A DNA stretch of 64,000 nucleotides from Silene latifolia. Taxonomy: Eukaryota > Streptophyta > Magnoliopsida > Caryophyllales > Caryophyllaceae. The stretch lies in contig NC_133536.1 of NCBI RefSeq assembly GCF_048544455.1, forward strand, positions 23,872,152 through 23,936,151. Reading direction: 5' to 3'. The translations under genes were made by a program, and so were the position numbers. Shown here piece by piece: positions 8,040-19,270 of the stretch; within the stretch, counting starts at the first letter, position 1, and every line of letters begins with the position of its first letter. The notes beneath the pieces were generated by a model. The model had not been told where the DNA came from and did not search any database. It saw nothing but the letters and a program-made list of their open reading frames with translations.

Positions 8040-10407
8040 ATGTCTTCTGCTGACGCTCAACCCAGTACCTCTGCGCCGGGGGGCGAACCGTCGCATCCTT
8101 ATGAAGAGGAGCCACTGGTTGTCACCCCGATAGGGTTTGGGGGTCCTAAGTCGCCTTCTCCTGAGATTGATCCAAAATTTTTGGAGGGTTTTGAGGATGA
8201 CGATGATGAGGCGACCCCTTCTGTTGTAAAGAGGCCGCACTTCTCGTGGCACGGCGACGCCTGTTCGATCAATCCTGATCGTGCTTGGACGAATAAGTTC
8301 GCTAGTTGTTCCGGTCCTGATCTTTTTGAAGACCATTACTCCTTCGGCAGGGGGTATAAAATTGTTATCCCTGAGGATGGTCAGGCCGTCTGTTGCCCTC
8401 CCCTGGGTTGTATCGGCGTGTACATCAGACACCTGGAGTATGGGCTCCGGTTTCCTCTGAATGAACACGTTGCTGCTATAATTAAAGCCATGAATGTCGC
8501 CGTGGCCCAACTGCATCCGTTGGCCATCAGGACGATTGTTGGCTTTGTATGGTTATGTCTTTTTAAAGGGGAGGCCCCAACGGTGAACCTCTTCCGTCGG
8601 CTCCACCATCTTCGGCAGACTACCCTAGGTGGCACGGGGTGGTACAGCATACAGATCGAGGCGGGTTATGTCACCGTTTCCAAGTTGACATCTTGCAAGG
8701 ACTGGAAGGGGCGGTGGGTATACGTCGAGGTTCCGGAGGACTATCCGCCGCCTGCCCTCCTTTCGAGCCGCGTCAATTTGCGGTGTGAGAATCAAGGGGA
8801 GCATGACAAATATGTCTCCCGGAATAAGCTTAAGATGGACGCCAGCAGGGTCTATCTTAATGAGGACGAAGAGCGGGCAATGGGGCTGTTTGAGGCTGAG
8901 AAGGATGGCACGCCGAAGGGATGGATGCCCCCGACACAGATCGTTCTTCAGGATGAGCTGCTTTGCCACGTCGGCCTCATACCGGCCCTCAGCCAGGGGT
9001 GAGTGGGGTCGGTATGAGGCCCATCTTTGCTTTTTTATGTTTCTGTTTTTGAACCTTGGTTTATTTCTTTTGCTTAACTCCTGCTTCGTTTCTTTTGCAG
9101 ACCGATTTGGCCCGGAACTGCCTGTCTCCGTCCTCAAGAGGTTGGGACTTGACGAGAACGGGAGAGTTGTTGAGCTGCATCCTAAGGCCGCGCCACGTGA
9201 TCGCAGACCGGCCCCTCACGAACTTATGGAGCAGCAGTTGAAGGCACTGGATGTGACGGTGGCTCAAGCGCAGATTGCTGGTAATGTGCCGCGCCGGAGA
9301 CCAAAGACAACGTCTACGGCGGCAACGACGTCAACTCCAGCTCAAACTTCAATCCCCGTAATCCAAAAGGAGCAGGTGGTCGTTGATGTTGAAGAGGAGG
9401 TCACCGTTGTGGAGGCTCCTCCTTCTTCGAATAAGAGAAAAGAGGCAATGCCTGCCGCCGCCTTTATTCATAGAGGCCCGGAAAGAAAAGGGGCCATTGG
9501 CCCTCTCGTCTAAGAAGGCCAGGACCGGTACGGATCTAACCCAGGGCTCGGATTTAGCGGGCTCTTTAGGCATTCCTGATGACAGGCTCTCTGATATGTT
9601 AATGAATGTTGACATGGATGCTTTGTCTGAATTTTTTGTAGATCAACTGCCGCCGGCTGTGGCTCTTACTGAACGGCAGTTGGGGAAGAAGCCTGTGCAG
9701 ACGGGCGATAAAAATGTCACTGTCGAAGCCTCACCCCAGAAGGTTTCCCCCGCTCAGCTTGCGGCGGAAGGCACAAGGTTGTCCAAGAGGCTGGCGAAGT
9801 GGACTGAACTAGCCGGCGCTCACATTATGGAGCAAGAAAAGCTCATGGCTTAGGCAGCTCCTGCGCTCGAACGGCTTAGGCTTGAGCTTGCTGCTTCTAA
9901 GAAGGAGGCCGAGAAGGCTAAGAAGGACTTCGTCGCCACCATGGAGAACTTCCTCACTCAAATAAAGCTTAAGGAGGAAGGCGAGAAGCGGGTCCCGGCC
10001 GAGAGAGCCAAGGTTGAGGCCGCGTTGGGATGCCGCTAAGTCTGCGGGAGGAGAAAGAGAAGCTTCGGGCGGTTATGATGCTATGGTTGAGCGAGAGGGA
10101 AAAATGGAAGTCCCTGCATCTGACCGAGGAGAAGGAGCACAGAACACAAAGGCTATCCTTGCTCGGAGGGAGAAGGACATTGAGACGCTCCAAAACCGTC
10201 ATCATCCCGACATGTGTGCCCGATCACGGGACCAGTGAAGATGCTACCAGGGATGTAATTAAAGAGCTCTTTCCCGAAGGCTCCTTCCCGTGGCAAGATT
10301 TTGACCGCTTCTTGATGAGAAGGCGGCCTGCGGAGGCAAAGGTCGCGGAGAAGGCAAAGGCGGCGAAGGCCGCCGAGGAGGCCGAGGCCAAGGCGGCCCA
10401 TCTTTGA
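8040..10407 (+). pseudogene. Antisense gene in the Tat element, 'putative gypsy-type transposon' (Transposase_28-like) protein
   Basis: Exon 1 starts at ATG 8040 (MSSADAQPSTSAPG) and encodes a 319-residue globular part with phrases YIRHLEYGLRFPLNEHVAAI, HPLAIRTIVGFVWLC and LFRRLHHLRQTTLGGTGW. This resembles the plant retroelement-associated family Pfam calls a putative gypsy-type transposon domain (PF04195), function unknown. A GTGAGTGG donor at 8999 and a TTTTGCAG acceptor ending at 9099 mark one intron; the next exon begins with codons for DRFGPELPVSVLKRLGLDENG. The rest is low-complexity then coiled coil (LRLELAASKKEAEKAKKDF, REKDIETLQNR). Reading needs several frame changes (at the donor, near 9480, near 10020 and later) and passes a TAG at 9851, so it is degenerate. 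AATAAA lies at 10767. Confidence 0.75.
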
Positions 10408-10766
10408 AAAGGTGAAGGCGGCCAGGGGAGGAAGCCGAGAGGGCAAAGGCAGTGTGAAGCCGCCAAGTCGGCTTCTGGGTCGCCCACTGATGGTGATGCT
10501 GCTAGTGCTACCGGTGGCGAGCAGAAACAAGTATAGGGAGACGGGCGGTCGTCACCAGATTCACCCGACCCTTCAGACAGCTTCAGCTGTTCGGGGGCCA
10601 ACTATTGAGCCTTTCCTCCCTGCCATCCTTTTGGCGCTTCAAGTCTTATGTCTGTAACCTTTTGTTGTACTTTTTTGTTTTTGTTAAACTTTTGGTAGGT
10701 TGTGTTTAGGCTATCCCTATGGGGATGGCCGTCGACTTTGTTTTGCCTCATCCTGTAAACATTTTT

Positions 10767-10772
10767 AATAAA
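10767..10772 (+). terminator. Poly(A) signal for the antisense gene
   Basis: AATAAA lies about 360 bases after the end of the antisense coding region, in a T-rich stretch (TTTTTAATAAAATTTGTTT). With the upstream TATA box it outlines a complete plus-strand transcription unit. Confidence 0.45.
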
Positions 10773-10799
10773 ATTTGTTTATTTTGCCTCCATTAAGTT

Positions 10800-11400
10800 G
10801 TCTTCTTACGTTTCAACATATTGAGTGCTTTTTCGTTTTTACTTCCGGCTTGGCCGAGGCAGTTAGAAGGCGCATCTCAATTGTACTTAAACGTTTTTCA
10901 ACATGTTGGCATGTCGGTCGCTTCCTCCACCACCCCCGGTCTTAGCCGAGGCGGTCAGATTTGCGCTTCCCAACCGCCGTTGTGAACATGTTAGCGTATC
11001 GGTCGTTGTGTCCCCGTCGCCCCCGGCTTTGGCCGAGGTAAAACGAGGTTACGGCTCGACAGCGTTCGTATCTGTAGACATATTGATCGCTTCCTCTGCC
11101 GGGCCTTTGGTTGGCCGAGGCGGCTAGATTTGCGTCTCAACTGTACTTATACGTTCCTATTAGCGTATCGATCGTTGTGTCCCCGTCACTCCCGGCTTTG
11201 GCCGAGGCAATCGAGGTTACGGCTCGACAGCGTTCGTATCTGTAGACATATTGATCGCTTCCTCTGCCAGGCCTTCGGTTGGCCGAGGCGACTAGATTTG
11301 CGTCTCAACTGTACTTATACGTTCCTAAGCATGTTGGTCGCTTTCGCGAGTATCAACTGCATTTGGCGTGACTGTCCGGCTTTGGCCGTGGCGTCTACTT
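10800..11400. repeat. Degenerate tandem repeats, period about 168 bp, between pol and antisense gene
   Basis: TAGCGTATCGGTCGTTGTGT at 10992 recurs with one change at 11161, and GGCTCGACAGCGTTCGTATC at 11053 recurs at 11221. Shorter echoes of GGCCGAGGC and GCATGTTGGTCGC flank these on both sides. Two full units and parts of others are visible. Plus-strand ORFs through the region are repeat-borne. Confidence 0.75.
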
Positions 11401-11508
11401 TGGTATGACTGCGGAGGGGACAAGCATTTTGATGGAAAATTTGGATCATTCTTCATAAGGTATAATCAAGCGTTGGGGTGCCCACAACAGTCTCGGACAC
11501 CTCCGCCG

Positions 11509-12255
11509 CTATACAAAGTATTTCCTTAAGTTGTCCGTGTTCCAGTGGCTCATTAAAGGAACACCCTCCATGTCTGTCAGCCGGTACGTCCCCGGCCCCA
11601 TTTCTTCAACCACCTTGTAGGGTCCTTCCCAGTTGGCCGTCATTTTACCATGGATGTTTCCCTTGTTTGTGGCGGTCGACTTTCTTAGGACTAGATCTCC
11701 TACTCTTAAGTCCCTTTTGTGGACTCTGCGGTTGTATGCTCTTCTCATCCGGTTTTGATATACTGCCAGATTGAGCCGTGCCGTGTCTCGACTTTCTTCG
11801 ACCAGGTCTAGGGAGGCTCTCAGGCCTTCCTCATTTTCGACTGGGTCAAAAGTTTGCGTTCTGAATGTCGGCACCGTTGCTTCAATTGGCAGGACGGCCT
11901 CAGACCCATAGACTAGGTGGAATGGACTGTACCCCGTTGCTTCTTTCTCCGTGGTTCGAAGTGACCACAGGACGCCGGGTAGTTCGTCAACCCATCTTCC
12001 CTTTAGATCTTCAACCTTCTTTTTCAACCCGTACAGGATGGTTTTATTGGCTGCCTCCGCCTGCCCGTTGCTCTGAGGGTGGTAGACGGAGGAGTATGCA
12101 AATTTGATACCAAGCTCCTCCAACCAACTCATTACCATGTCGCTCCAAAACTCTCGGCCGTGGTCAAATACAATGACTTGGGGCAACCCAAATCGAGTTA
12201 TAACGTTCTCCCAAATCACCTTTCTTACGGCCGCCGTGGTCTTGGCAGGTACCAC
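11509..12255 (-). pseudogene. Tat element integrase, catalytic core second half and C-terminal domain
   Basis: Continues the pol frame directly after the TGA at 12268. It holds the second catalytic Asp (VIVFDHGREFWS) and the Glu (SNGQAEAANKT) of the DDE triad, the downstream phrase GYSPFHLVYGSEAVLP, and the C-terminal binding domain ending VPLMSHWNTDNLRKYFV. The first Asp lies in the preceding segment (WGMDLLGPFPT). Integrase inserts the reverse-transcribed DNA into the genome. The segment itself is uninterrupted. Confidence 0.9.
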
Positions 12256-12267
12256 GACAGCCTCGAC

Positions 12268-13308
12268 TCATTTGGTGAAGTAGTCAACGACGACAATTAG
12301 GTACTTTCTTCCTCCGGAGGCCGTCGGAAATGGTCCTAGTAAATCCATCCCCCACTGTGCAAAAGGAAGGGGACTAAGCACCGGTTGCAGGTCTCGGGAA
12401 GGAGCATGTATCACCGGAGCATGCATCTGACAATTCTTGCACTTCTTGGTCTTTGCTCTGGAATCCTCAAGCATGGTAGGCCAGAAGTAGCCGGCTCGGA
12501 GAGCTTTGTGGGCTAGTGTTCTTGCCCCCATGTGATGTCCACAGATGCCTTCGTGAATCTCTGTCAGTATGAGCTCCGCGTCGGCTGGGCCGACACATTT
12601 CAAGAGTGGTCTTATTACAGACCTTCTGTACAATTCTCCTTCGAACACTGAGTACCTTGCGGCGATCCTTCTTATCTTCTGCGAGAGACTGCGGTCCTCC
12701 GGCAACTTATTTGTAAGTTTGAATTTCATTATCGGAGTCATCCACGTCGTCTCGGCTTCGATGTCGCCCACCATGCCGACGGTCTCAGTGATGCTTTTAG
12801 CATTCCTGATATCCACCAGCACGGTTCGACTGACATTCTTGATGCTTGAACTGACAAGTTTAGAGAGAGCGTCGGCTCGGTTGTTCTCAGACCTGGGAAT
12901 GCACTGTATCTGGAAAGATTTCAATTTTGAGGTGTCAGCTTTTACCCTCTCCAGATACCTTATCATCCCATCGTCTCGAGTCTCATACTCTCCTCTGATT
13001 TGATTAGACACTAAGAGTGAATCTGTCTTCAACACAACATGCTCCGCCCCGGCAGCTCTAGCTAACTCGACTCCAGTTATCACCGCCTCATATTCGGATT
13101 CGTTATTTGAGGCCGAGAAGGTAAACTTCAAGGCGTACTCAAACTCGTCCCCGTTAGGGCTGATGATAAGGATGCCGGCTCCTGAGCTGTTCGCCGTGGA
13201 GGACCCGTCGGTATATACTTCCCACACACCGGGATTTGATTCTTCTTGATAAGTGCACTCGGCCAGGAAGTCTGCAAGTGCTTGCCCCTTTATTGAAGGC
13301 CTCAGTTT
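12268..13308 (-). pseudogene. Tat element second (archaeal-type) RNase H and integrase N-terminal half
   Basis: The extra RNase H begins near VWEVYTDGSSTANSSGAG and continues through NNESEYEAVITGVELA and ENNRADALSKL. It is followed by the integrase zinc finger (HEGICGHHMG ... KKCKNCQMH) and first catalytic Asp (WGMDLLGPF). The frame ends at TGA 12268-12270 where the conserved residue after DYFTK is normally Trp, a one-base change. At its start a TAA (13309-13311) separates it from the first RNase H in the same frame. Two RNase H domains in a row define the Tat lineage. Confidence 0.88.
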
Positions 13309-14082
13309 TTACTGAATGCCGAAGCCGGAGAGCTCCACTGCCCATTTGATAAGCCTGCCTGATTTTTCGAATTTTTCTAAGGCTTTCTCCAATGGCTGGT
13401 CGGTTAAGACCGTCACGGGATGTGCGTCGAAGTAGGGTTTTAACTTCCTTGCGGCAACGACGACGGCGAGGGCTGCTTTTTCGATCAGTGGGTAATTCCT
13501 TTCGGCGTCCAGCAGTGTATGGCTGATAAAGTAAATTGGGCATTGCTGCTTGTTTTCTTCCCTGACGATTACGGCACTGACCGTGGCCGAGGTAACTGCT
13601 AAGTATAGATATAGCGTCTCCCCAAAGATCGGCACGGACGGGGGCCGGCGGTGTCGAAGGTGAGCTTTCGGTTGCTTGAAAGTCCGTGCTCTCGTTGCTC
13701 CCCCACTGAAGTTTTTATTCCCTTTCAGCACTTGAAAGAACGGTGTGCTCTTGTCGGCCGACCGAGAGATGAAGCGGGAAAGAGCCGCCATTCTCCCGGT
13801 CAGCGTCATAACCTCTTTTCGATTCCTCGGCTCCGTTAAGTCCAGTATTGCTTGGACTTTCTCTGGATTGGCATCAATTCCCCTGGCACTAACAAGTACG
13901 CCGAGGAACTTGCCGGCCCGGACACCGAAGTTGCATTTCTTTGGGTTGAGCTTCATTCTATATTTCCTTAGTGAACAAAATGTTTCGCTTAAATCGGCCA
14001 AGTGCTCGCTGTCAGACTTGCTTTTTACAATAGCATCGTCGACGTAAGCCTCGATGTTTCGCCCTTTTTGATCTTGAAACAC
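13309..14082 (-). pseudogene. Tat element RT C-terminal part and first RNase H
   Basis: Starts inside the reverse transcriptase with the catalytic YVDD motif (IEAYVDDAIVKS), then LNPKKCNFGVRAGKFLG, the connection (RSADKSTPFFQVLKG) and the first RNase H (YFISHTLLDAERNYPLIEKAALAVV). It overlaps the upstream frame by about 58 bases, so a single frameshift near 14085 joins the two. It ends at an in-frame TAA at 13309-13311. Confidence 0.88.
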
Positions 14083-16967
14083 TTTGTCACCAGCCTAGTG
14101 TAAGTTGCGCCAGCGTTTTTCAAACCGAACGGCATCATTTTATACATGTATGTGCCGTGTATGGTGATGAATGCGCACTTAGGCATGTCTTCCTCGGCCA
14201 TGAACACCTGATGGTACCCTGAGAAGGCGTCTAGCAGGCTCAGCATAGTGTAGCCTGCCGTTGCGTCAATTAAACTATCTATTCGAGGCAAGGGATAACA
14301 ATCTTTAGGGCATGCTTTATTAAGATTTGTAAAATCTACACACATCCTCCACGCCCCTGATGACTTCCTCACCATTACAACATTTGCTAGCCACTCAGGA
14401 TAAGTACAAGGCATGATAAAGCCCGCCTCTAATAGTTTATCTACTTCGGCTCTGATGGCCTCATCCTTCTCGGCCGAGGAGTTCCTCATCTTCTGCTTGA
14501 CAGGGCGAGCGGTGGAGAGTACGTTTAGCTTGTGAACGATCACCTCCCGGCTCACGCCTGACATCTCGGCTGCTGAGTATGTGAAGACATCTTTGTTCTT
14601 CCTCAGCAGGTCTAGGAGATCGGCACTGAATTTTGGCTCCAGGTCGGCACCGATAGTTACGGTGCGCCCTGGGTCAATTTCCACTTCCTCGGTCTCGGCT
14701 CCTTCGACCATGTCGACGTTAGTATCCATCCGTTCGCCCTCCTGCCGTAAGGATGGGCTCTTCCCCTTCTCTGACTTTTTCGTCACTTTGAGGGATTGCA
14801 TGTTGCACCCTCTGGCAGATACCTGGATGTTGACGATTTCATCTCTCTCGTCCTTTGAGACGAGCTTTTGTGCTTCCCCCCGGTCCGAGACGTACATCAA
14901 TGTGAGGGCCCGGATGGACATCACAGCATCGGCCTCGCTCAAAGTGACCCGGCCTATAAGAACATTATAGGCGGACGAACCGTCGATCACCACGAACTCA
15001 GATAGAACATTTTTAGCCGCCTCGGCTTGGCCGAACATCACCGGCAGTCTGATTGACCCCAGGGGTACCAGGCCGGCCCCAAAGAAGCTGTACAGCGGGT
15101 TAGTGCAGGGGCTCAGGTCTTCAATCTTCAGACCGAGATTGAGAAAGCACTCCCTGAACATGATGTTCGTGTAGGCGCCTGTATCAATTAGGCACCTCTT
15201 GACCAAGTGGTTGGCTATGTCCAAGTGGACTACCAGTGGGTCGCTGTGCGGGGCAACGACTCCTTCGTAGTCCTTCTTTCCGATGGTTATATCGGGGACG
15301 GTGGAAGCGGGGATCGCTGTGGTGGGCACAAAGTTGTTGGCTTGGTAAAGCTTATTTAGGTGCCGTTTGTGCCCATTAGCTGACCCACCGTTCTCGTTTC
15401 CTCCGATGACAACCTGGATCACTCCCATCTTCTGGAATACTGATTTTCTATTCGCCCCGTCGGAGCTTGTTTCTGGGCCTCCAGCTACATACTTGCTGAG
15501 GGCCCCCTTTCGGATCAGCTCCTCGATGGCGTTCCTCAGATGCCGACAGTTGTCGGTCTTGTGGCCGGGTTGGCCGTGGTAGTCGCAGAACTGGCTAAGG
15601 TCGCCGTCCCCCCTCGCCTTGGGGGGCCTTGCCCATTTCTGCCCTTCGTTCTTGCTTAGGGCAAAGACCTCGGCCGGTGATTTGACCAGGGGGGTGAGAC
15701 CGCTGTACCGCTTCGGGGTGTATGGTCCCGAACTCCCCCCGGTGCCCGCCGAGTTCTGCTTCCTATTAAATCTCTCAGGCCGTGACCTATTCATGTCACG
15801 GCGTCCTTCGTCTACGTTGTCCCGGCGGCTCCTCCTTTCTGGGTGCCCAGATTCACTGTGGCCTACCCAGGTCTTGTGATAGTCCTCCACCTTTATGGCT
15901 CGGTCGGCCATCTTTCTGGCGGAGTCGAGGTTGAGGTCCTCGCACTTGATGAGCTCGTTTTTGAACTCGCCTTTCGGGAGGCCTTTCATCAGCGCGAAGG
16001 CCGCCAGTTCGGTGTTCAGCTCACGGATTTGCTGAACCTTGGCGTCGAATCTCTTGACGTAGCTCCGGAGGGACTCGTCCTCCCCCTGTCGGATAGTCAG
16101 GAGATCTGATGTCTCCACGGCCCTTCGCTTGTTGCAAGCGTACTGGGCTATGAAGTTGTCCCTCAGGTCGGCATAACAGTATACCGAACCATTGGGTAGC
16201 CCCTTGTACCAACTCTGATCCATCCCATGCAGGGTCGTTGGGAAGACTCGGCACCACACCTCATCGGGTTGCTCCCACACCGACATGTACGACTCGAAAG
16301 CCTCGGCATGGTCGGTCGGGTCGCTATCCCCTTTGTATGATATGGGCGACAGCTTCAGTTTGGTCGGCACCGGGACTTCGAGGACATAGGCATTGAGGGG
16401 CTGTCTGACCACGTGCCGAATGACACGCGGCGATCGGCTCCTCGCAATCCTAGTCCGGCTTCTCTCCCCGTGGCGGGAAGGGCTTCTTGTTGTCCGACTT
16501 TGGAGAGTCGGACTTCTTTCTTCATTTCTTCGGGGGTGGCCTCGTTGTTGCCGCGGCGACGCTGTCCTCCCGCGAGTGGGGGAAGGACTTTGGTCTGCCA
16601 CTGGCACCACGGGCACCGCCGGCGTCCTTGCATGCCCAGCTCCTTGTAATACTCCGGTCAAGTTGTTCGGAGTCACTTTGTGGGCCCTGGTCACCAGTGG
16701 AGGCGCTGCCGCCCCTGTCGCCGTGACAGGGGTGACCGGCGTACCACCCATCAGGTACAGGAATAGCTTCAGTTTGGCTGCATCGACCACATGTCCCATG
16801 ACAGTGACCTGGCCGGTGGGCAGCGGTGTTTCTGGCTCTCTTGGCATCCCGTACTTCACTGGCTCAATCACTCGGCCGGTGGGGGACTGCCCGATCTCAG
16901 AATTAGGGAACGTCTCATCCTGGTAGAATTCCGTTTCTACACTCACAAGTTCTGGCTGTTTTGACAT
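14025..16967 (-). pseudogene. Tat element gag, protease and RT N-terminal part
   Basis: The first gag ATG is placed at 16967 (MSKQPELVSVETEFYQ), just inside the primer site; the frame is open further upstream but without gag features. A basic, Ser/Arg-rich stretch is followed by the capsid-like region (DHAEAFESYMSVWEQPDEVWCRVFP), a variant zinc knuckle (FCDYHGQPGHKTDNC), the aspartic protease site (CLIDTGAYTNIMF) and RT through PFGLKNAGATYTRLV. The frame then runs off after a shift near 14085 and the remaining RT lies in another frame. The first 920 or so residues show no stop. Confidence 0.88.
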
Positions 16968-17042
16968 CTTCTTAGCTTTTTGAATGATTTTTTTGGTTGT
17001 TTTTTTTTTGTAAGGGAGGTGACTAGCTTTTAGTATCTTTTC

Positions 17043-17060
17043 CCCACAGACGGCGCCAAT
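17043..17060 (-). promoter_or_regulatory. Primer binding site of the Tat element
   Basis: Reverse complement reads ATTGGCGCCGTCTGTGGG immediately after the 5' LTR. This TGGCGCCGTCTGTGGG form is common in plant Tat-type elements. It places the 5' LTR on the right and fixes the orientation. Confidence 0.75.
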
Positions 17061-17650
17061 TGTTCCGGGTGTAATTTCGGAGCAGTGTTTTGTGACCACG
17101 TAAGCTTGTGGAATGATGTCGTTGCTTGACTCTTCCTTTCGGTTTCTCCTGTAAAGATGAACAAACTGAGGGCTCGGCTTGGTACCGAGCGTACTCACTC
17201 CGACGCTCAAGTCAGTAAACTTAAAGAGATAAGTTGTATGTTACTTGGCAAAGTATATTGTAGAGAGATAAGGGAGTTTATACCAGATTATGAGATGTTT
17301 AGGTTATATTTCGGATCCTTTTCTCAATGAGAGAAGTGGAGTATTTATAGACTTTCACCTTTTGTCACGTAGTGGCCAAGTGGCCAAGTGGCAGAGCAGG
17401 TGGAAAGACTGTTCTACCCTCGGCCGAAGGACCCATGACAGGCCGGCTGGCCTGGTTGACTCCATGCCGAGGGGACTGGATGTGAGTACGCGGATATGCT
17501 TCTCGGACGGCTAGTTGCCGAGACCGAGACCCAAGTGACAGGCCGACAGGCTGCGTCGGTTAGGCTGTCTAATACGTTGACTTGCTGTCTTTTGGCCTTG
17601 ACCTTGCTCAATATGTTGACTCGGTCAGCGGGTGCAGAATATGCCCATCA
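17061..17650 (-). repeat. 5' LTR of the Tat element (right copy)
   Basis: 590 bp, nearly identical to 6839-7429. By eye the differences include a lost C in the CCCC run near the end and about seven substitutions. It is followed by the TSD AGTAT. Confidence 0.93.
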
Positions 17651-17967
17651 AGTATTATTTATTTAAGTTAAGTTATTGTTTATGCTCAATACATATCTAC
17701 TCCGTATATTAGATTGAAGAATATAATTATTGTAATCGCTTGAAACTTTTTCCCATATTAAATTTGTTTTGGTTGATGTTCGTGATTGAAATTATAAATA
17801 CCCGAGACTTCCACGACCCAATAACGTGCTTCGATCCGACTTGTGCAGTTGTGCATGTCTAGTAGGTAGATACGGAGTACTAGATAGACACAAGACACTC
17901 ACTTGCATTTCCTCATAAACGGTTCATGGCCAAATTCTTTCCATGAGTTAAGGAGTTAAGGCATAAC

Positions 17968-19107
17968 TAGACCTGTCAAACGGGTCAAACGGGCGGGTTA
18001 CGGGTTCGGTCATTTCGGGTTCGGGTAAAATACGGGTCGGGTCTATTTCGGGTTTAAAAAATACGGGTTTATACGGGTCGGGTTTATACGGGTTTCGGGT
18101 CGAGTTTAGGGTTAGAACGGGTCAGATTAACGCCTTTTTAAAAAATTTCATTTTCTTTAATTCTACTTATAAACGTATAATTATTCTTAAATTTTTATTA
18201 TTATCTAGTTTAATATATGATATTAGTAAGATTAAACATTTTTTGCTTAATATTTTCAATATCATACCGTTAGACGAACGGTCCGAGACGGGTTTCGGGT
18301 CGGGTTCGGGTAAAAAAACGGGTCGGTCATCTTTTTTTTTTTTTTTTTTTAAATATTCTTTTATATCGTAATTCCTACCATTTATACGTTTTTTTATCAT
18401 CCTGCTCGTCTTAGGCAACTTAATTGTCACCATTCTCGCCATCACCACCTCGTCATCATCATCATTACCCTCACTAACTCGCTAAGTACGACAGTGAGAC
18501 TCAAATAAGATGATAATGATGACGTGACACGTGATCAAAGGTTATGATACGACAGTGCTGACGTGGAATGCGGTTCCACGTAATACGATGAAAGTGACGG
18601 TGTGCCACACACTTCGAAGTGATTACGTGGCATGTGATCGAGGTGATGACGTGGCAGTGCCGACATGGAATGCGGTTCGATGTAAGACGGTGAAAGTAAT
18701 GACGTGGCAAACACTTTAAGGTGATGACGTGGCATGTCGCCTGAAATGATGACATGGCAGTGCTGACGTAAAATACGGATTGACGTAATATGGTGAAAGT
18801 GACGATGTGGCACACACTTTGTTGTGATGACGTGGCATATGGTCCAAGGTGATTACGTGACATTTCGTATATAATATACATATATTTTCTTAAAATTTTA
18901 TAAGTCAATACCTATTTGACATTTTCAATATTAACGAAGATATATTGCCTTGACCCAACGGTCAACCCGTTACGGGTCGGGTTTCGACCCACTATTTACG
19001 GGTCAAAACGGGTTCGGGTATTTTTCGGGTTCGGGTTGAAAACACCGGGTTATTTACGGGTCGGGTTACGGTCGATTTTCGGGTCGGGTCAGCTTTTGAC
19101 AGGTCTA
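17968..19107. mobile_element. Non-autonomous hAT element with internal ACGTGGCA-rich repeats
   Basis: Ends are TAGACCTGTCAAACGGGTC on the left and the inverted TTTGACAGGTCTA on the right. Both sides carry the perfect 8-bp duplication GGCATAAC (17960-17967 and 19108-19115), which is the hAT signature. Subterminal regions are dense in CGGGTCGGGTT words. The middle (18490-18880) holds degenerate tandem units containing GATGACGTGGCA. There is no transposase ORF. The 1140-bp element belongs to the same family as 23727-24303. Confidence 0.9.
18510..18870. repeat. Degenerate tandem repeats carrying GATGACGTGGCA cores
   Basis: About eight copies of TGACGTGGCA or one-base variants occur, for example near 18621, 18645, 18701, 18724 and 18826, within units of very roughly 100 bases that also share GGAATGCGGTTC and GTGAAAGTGA. 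The core combines TGACG and ACGTGG, which plant bZIP proteins of the TGA and ABI5/ABF classes recognise. ORFs on either strand here reflect the repeat and are not genes. Confidence 0.65.
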
Positions 19108-19270
19108 GGCATAACCAAAGATGTCTTAATTTAGTTGTTAAGATTGAAGTATAGTGACATTAGGTCCTAAGTTCCAATTCTCCGCCCCCATATATTGTAA
19201 TGCTCGTGGTTCATTTGACACGCGCAGAAAAAAAAAGGACTTAAAACATGTATACAAAAAAGTTTTTATT

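Larger units (their letters stand above)
6839..17650 (-). mobile_element. Complete Ty3/gypsy LTR retrotransposon, Tat lineage, with antisense gene
   Basis: The 10.8-kb element lies on the minus strand between two near-identical LTRs, with a perfect 5-bp target duplication AGTAT at 6834-6838 and 17651-17655. Order in its own direction: 5' LTR (17061-17650), primer site, gag-protease-RT-RNase H-second RNase H-integrase (16967 to 11509), tandem repeats, a gene on the opposite strand (8040-10407), polypurine tract, 3' LTR (6839-7429). A second RNase H (VYTDGSS, GAGILIISPNG) between the first RNase H and integrase is the mark of the plant Tat lineage. I count about eight differences between the ~590-base LTRs, so insertion is fairly recent. 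Pol has a frameshift and two in-frame stops, so the copy is not autonomous as read. Confidence 0.93.

Noticed and set aside
14581..16926. Several plus-strand ORFs of 70-177 codons opposite gag-pol
   Set aside because: Shadow frames of the well-supported minus-strand gag, protease and RT coding region.
18501..18908. His-rich minus-strand ORFs in the hAT MITE
   Set aside because: They follow the GTGATGACGTGGCA tandem repeat and overlap in two frames.
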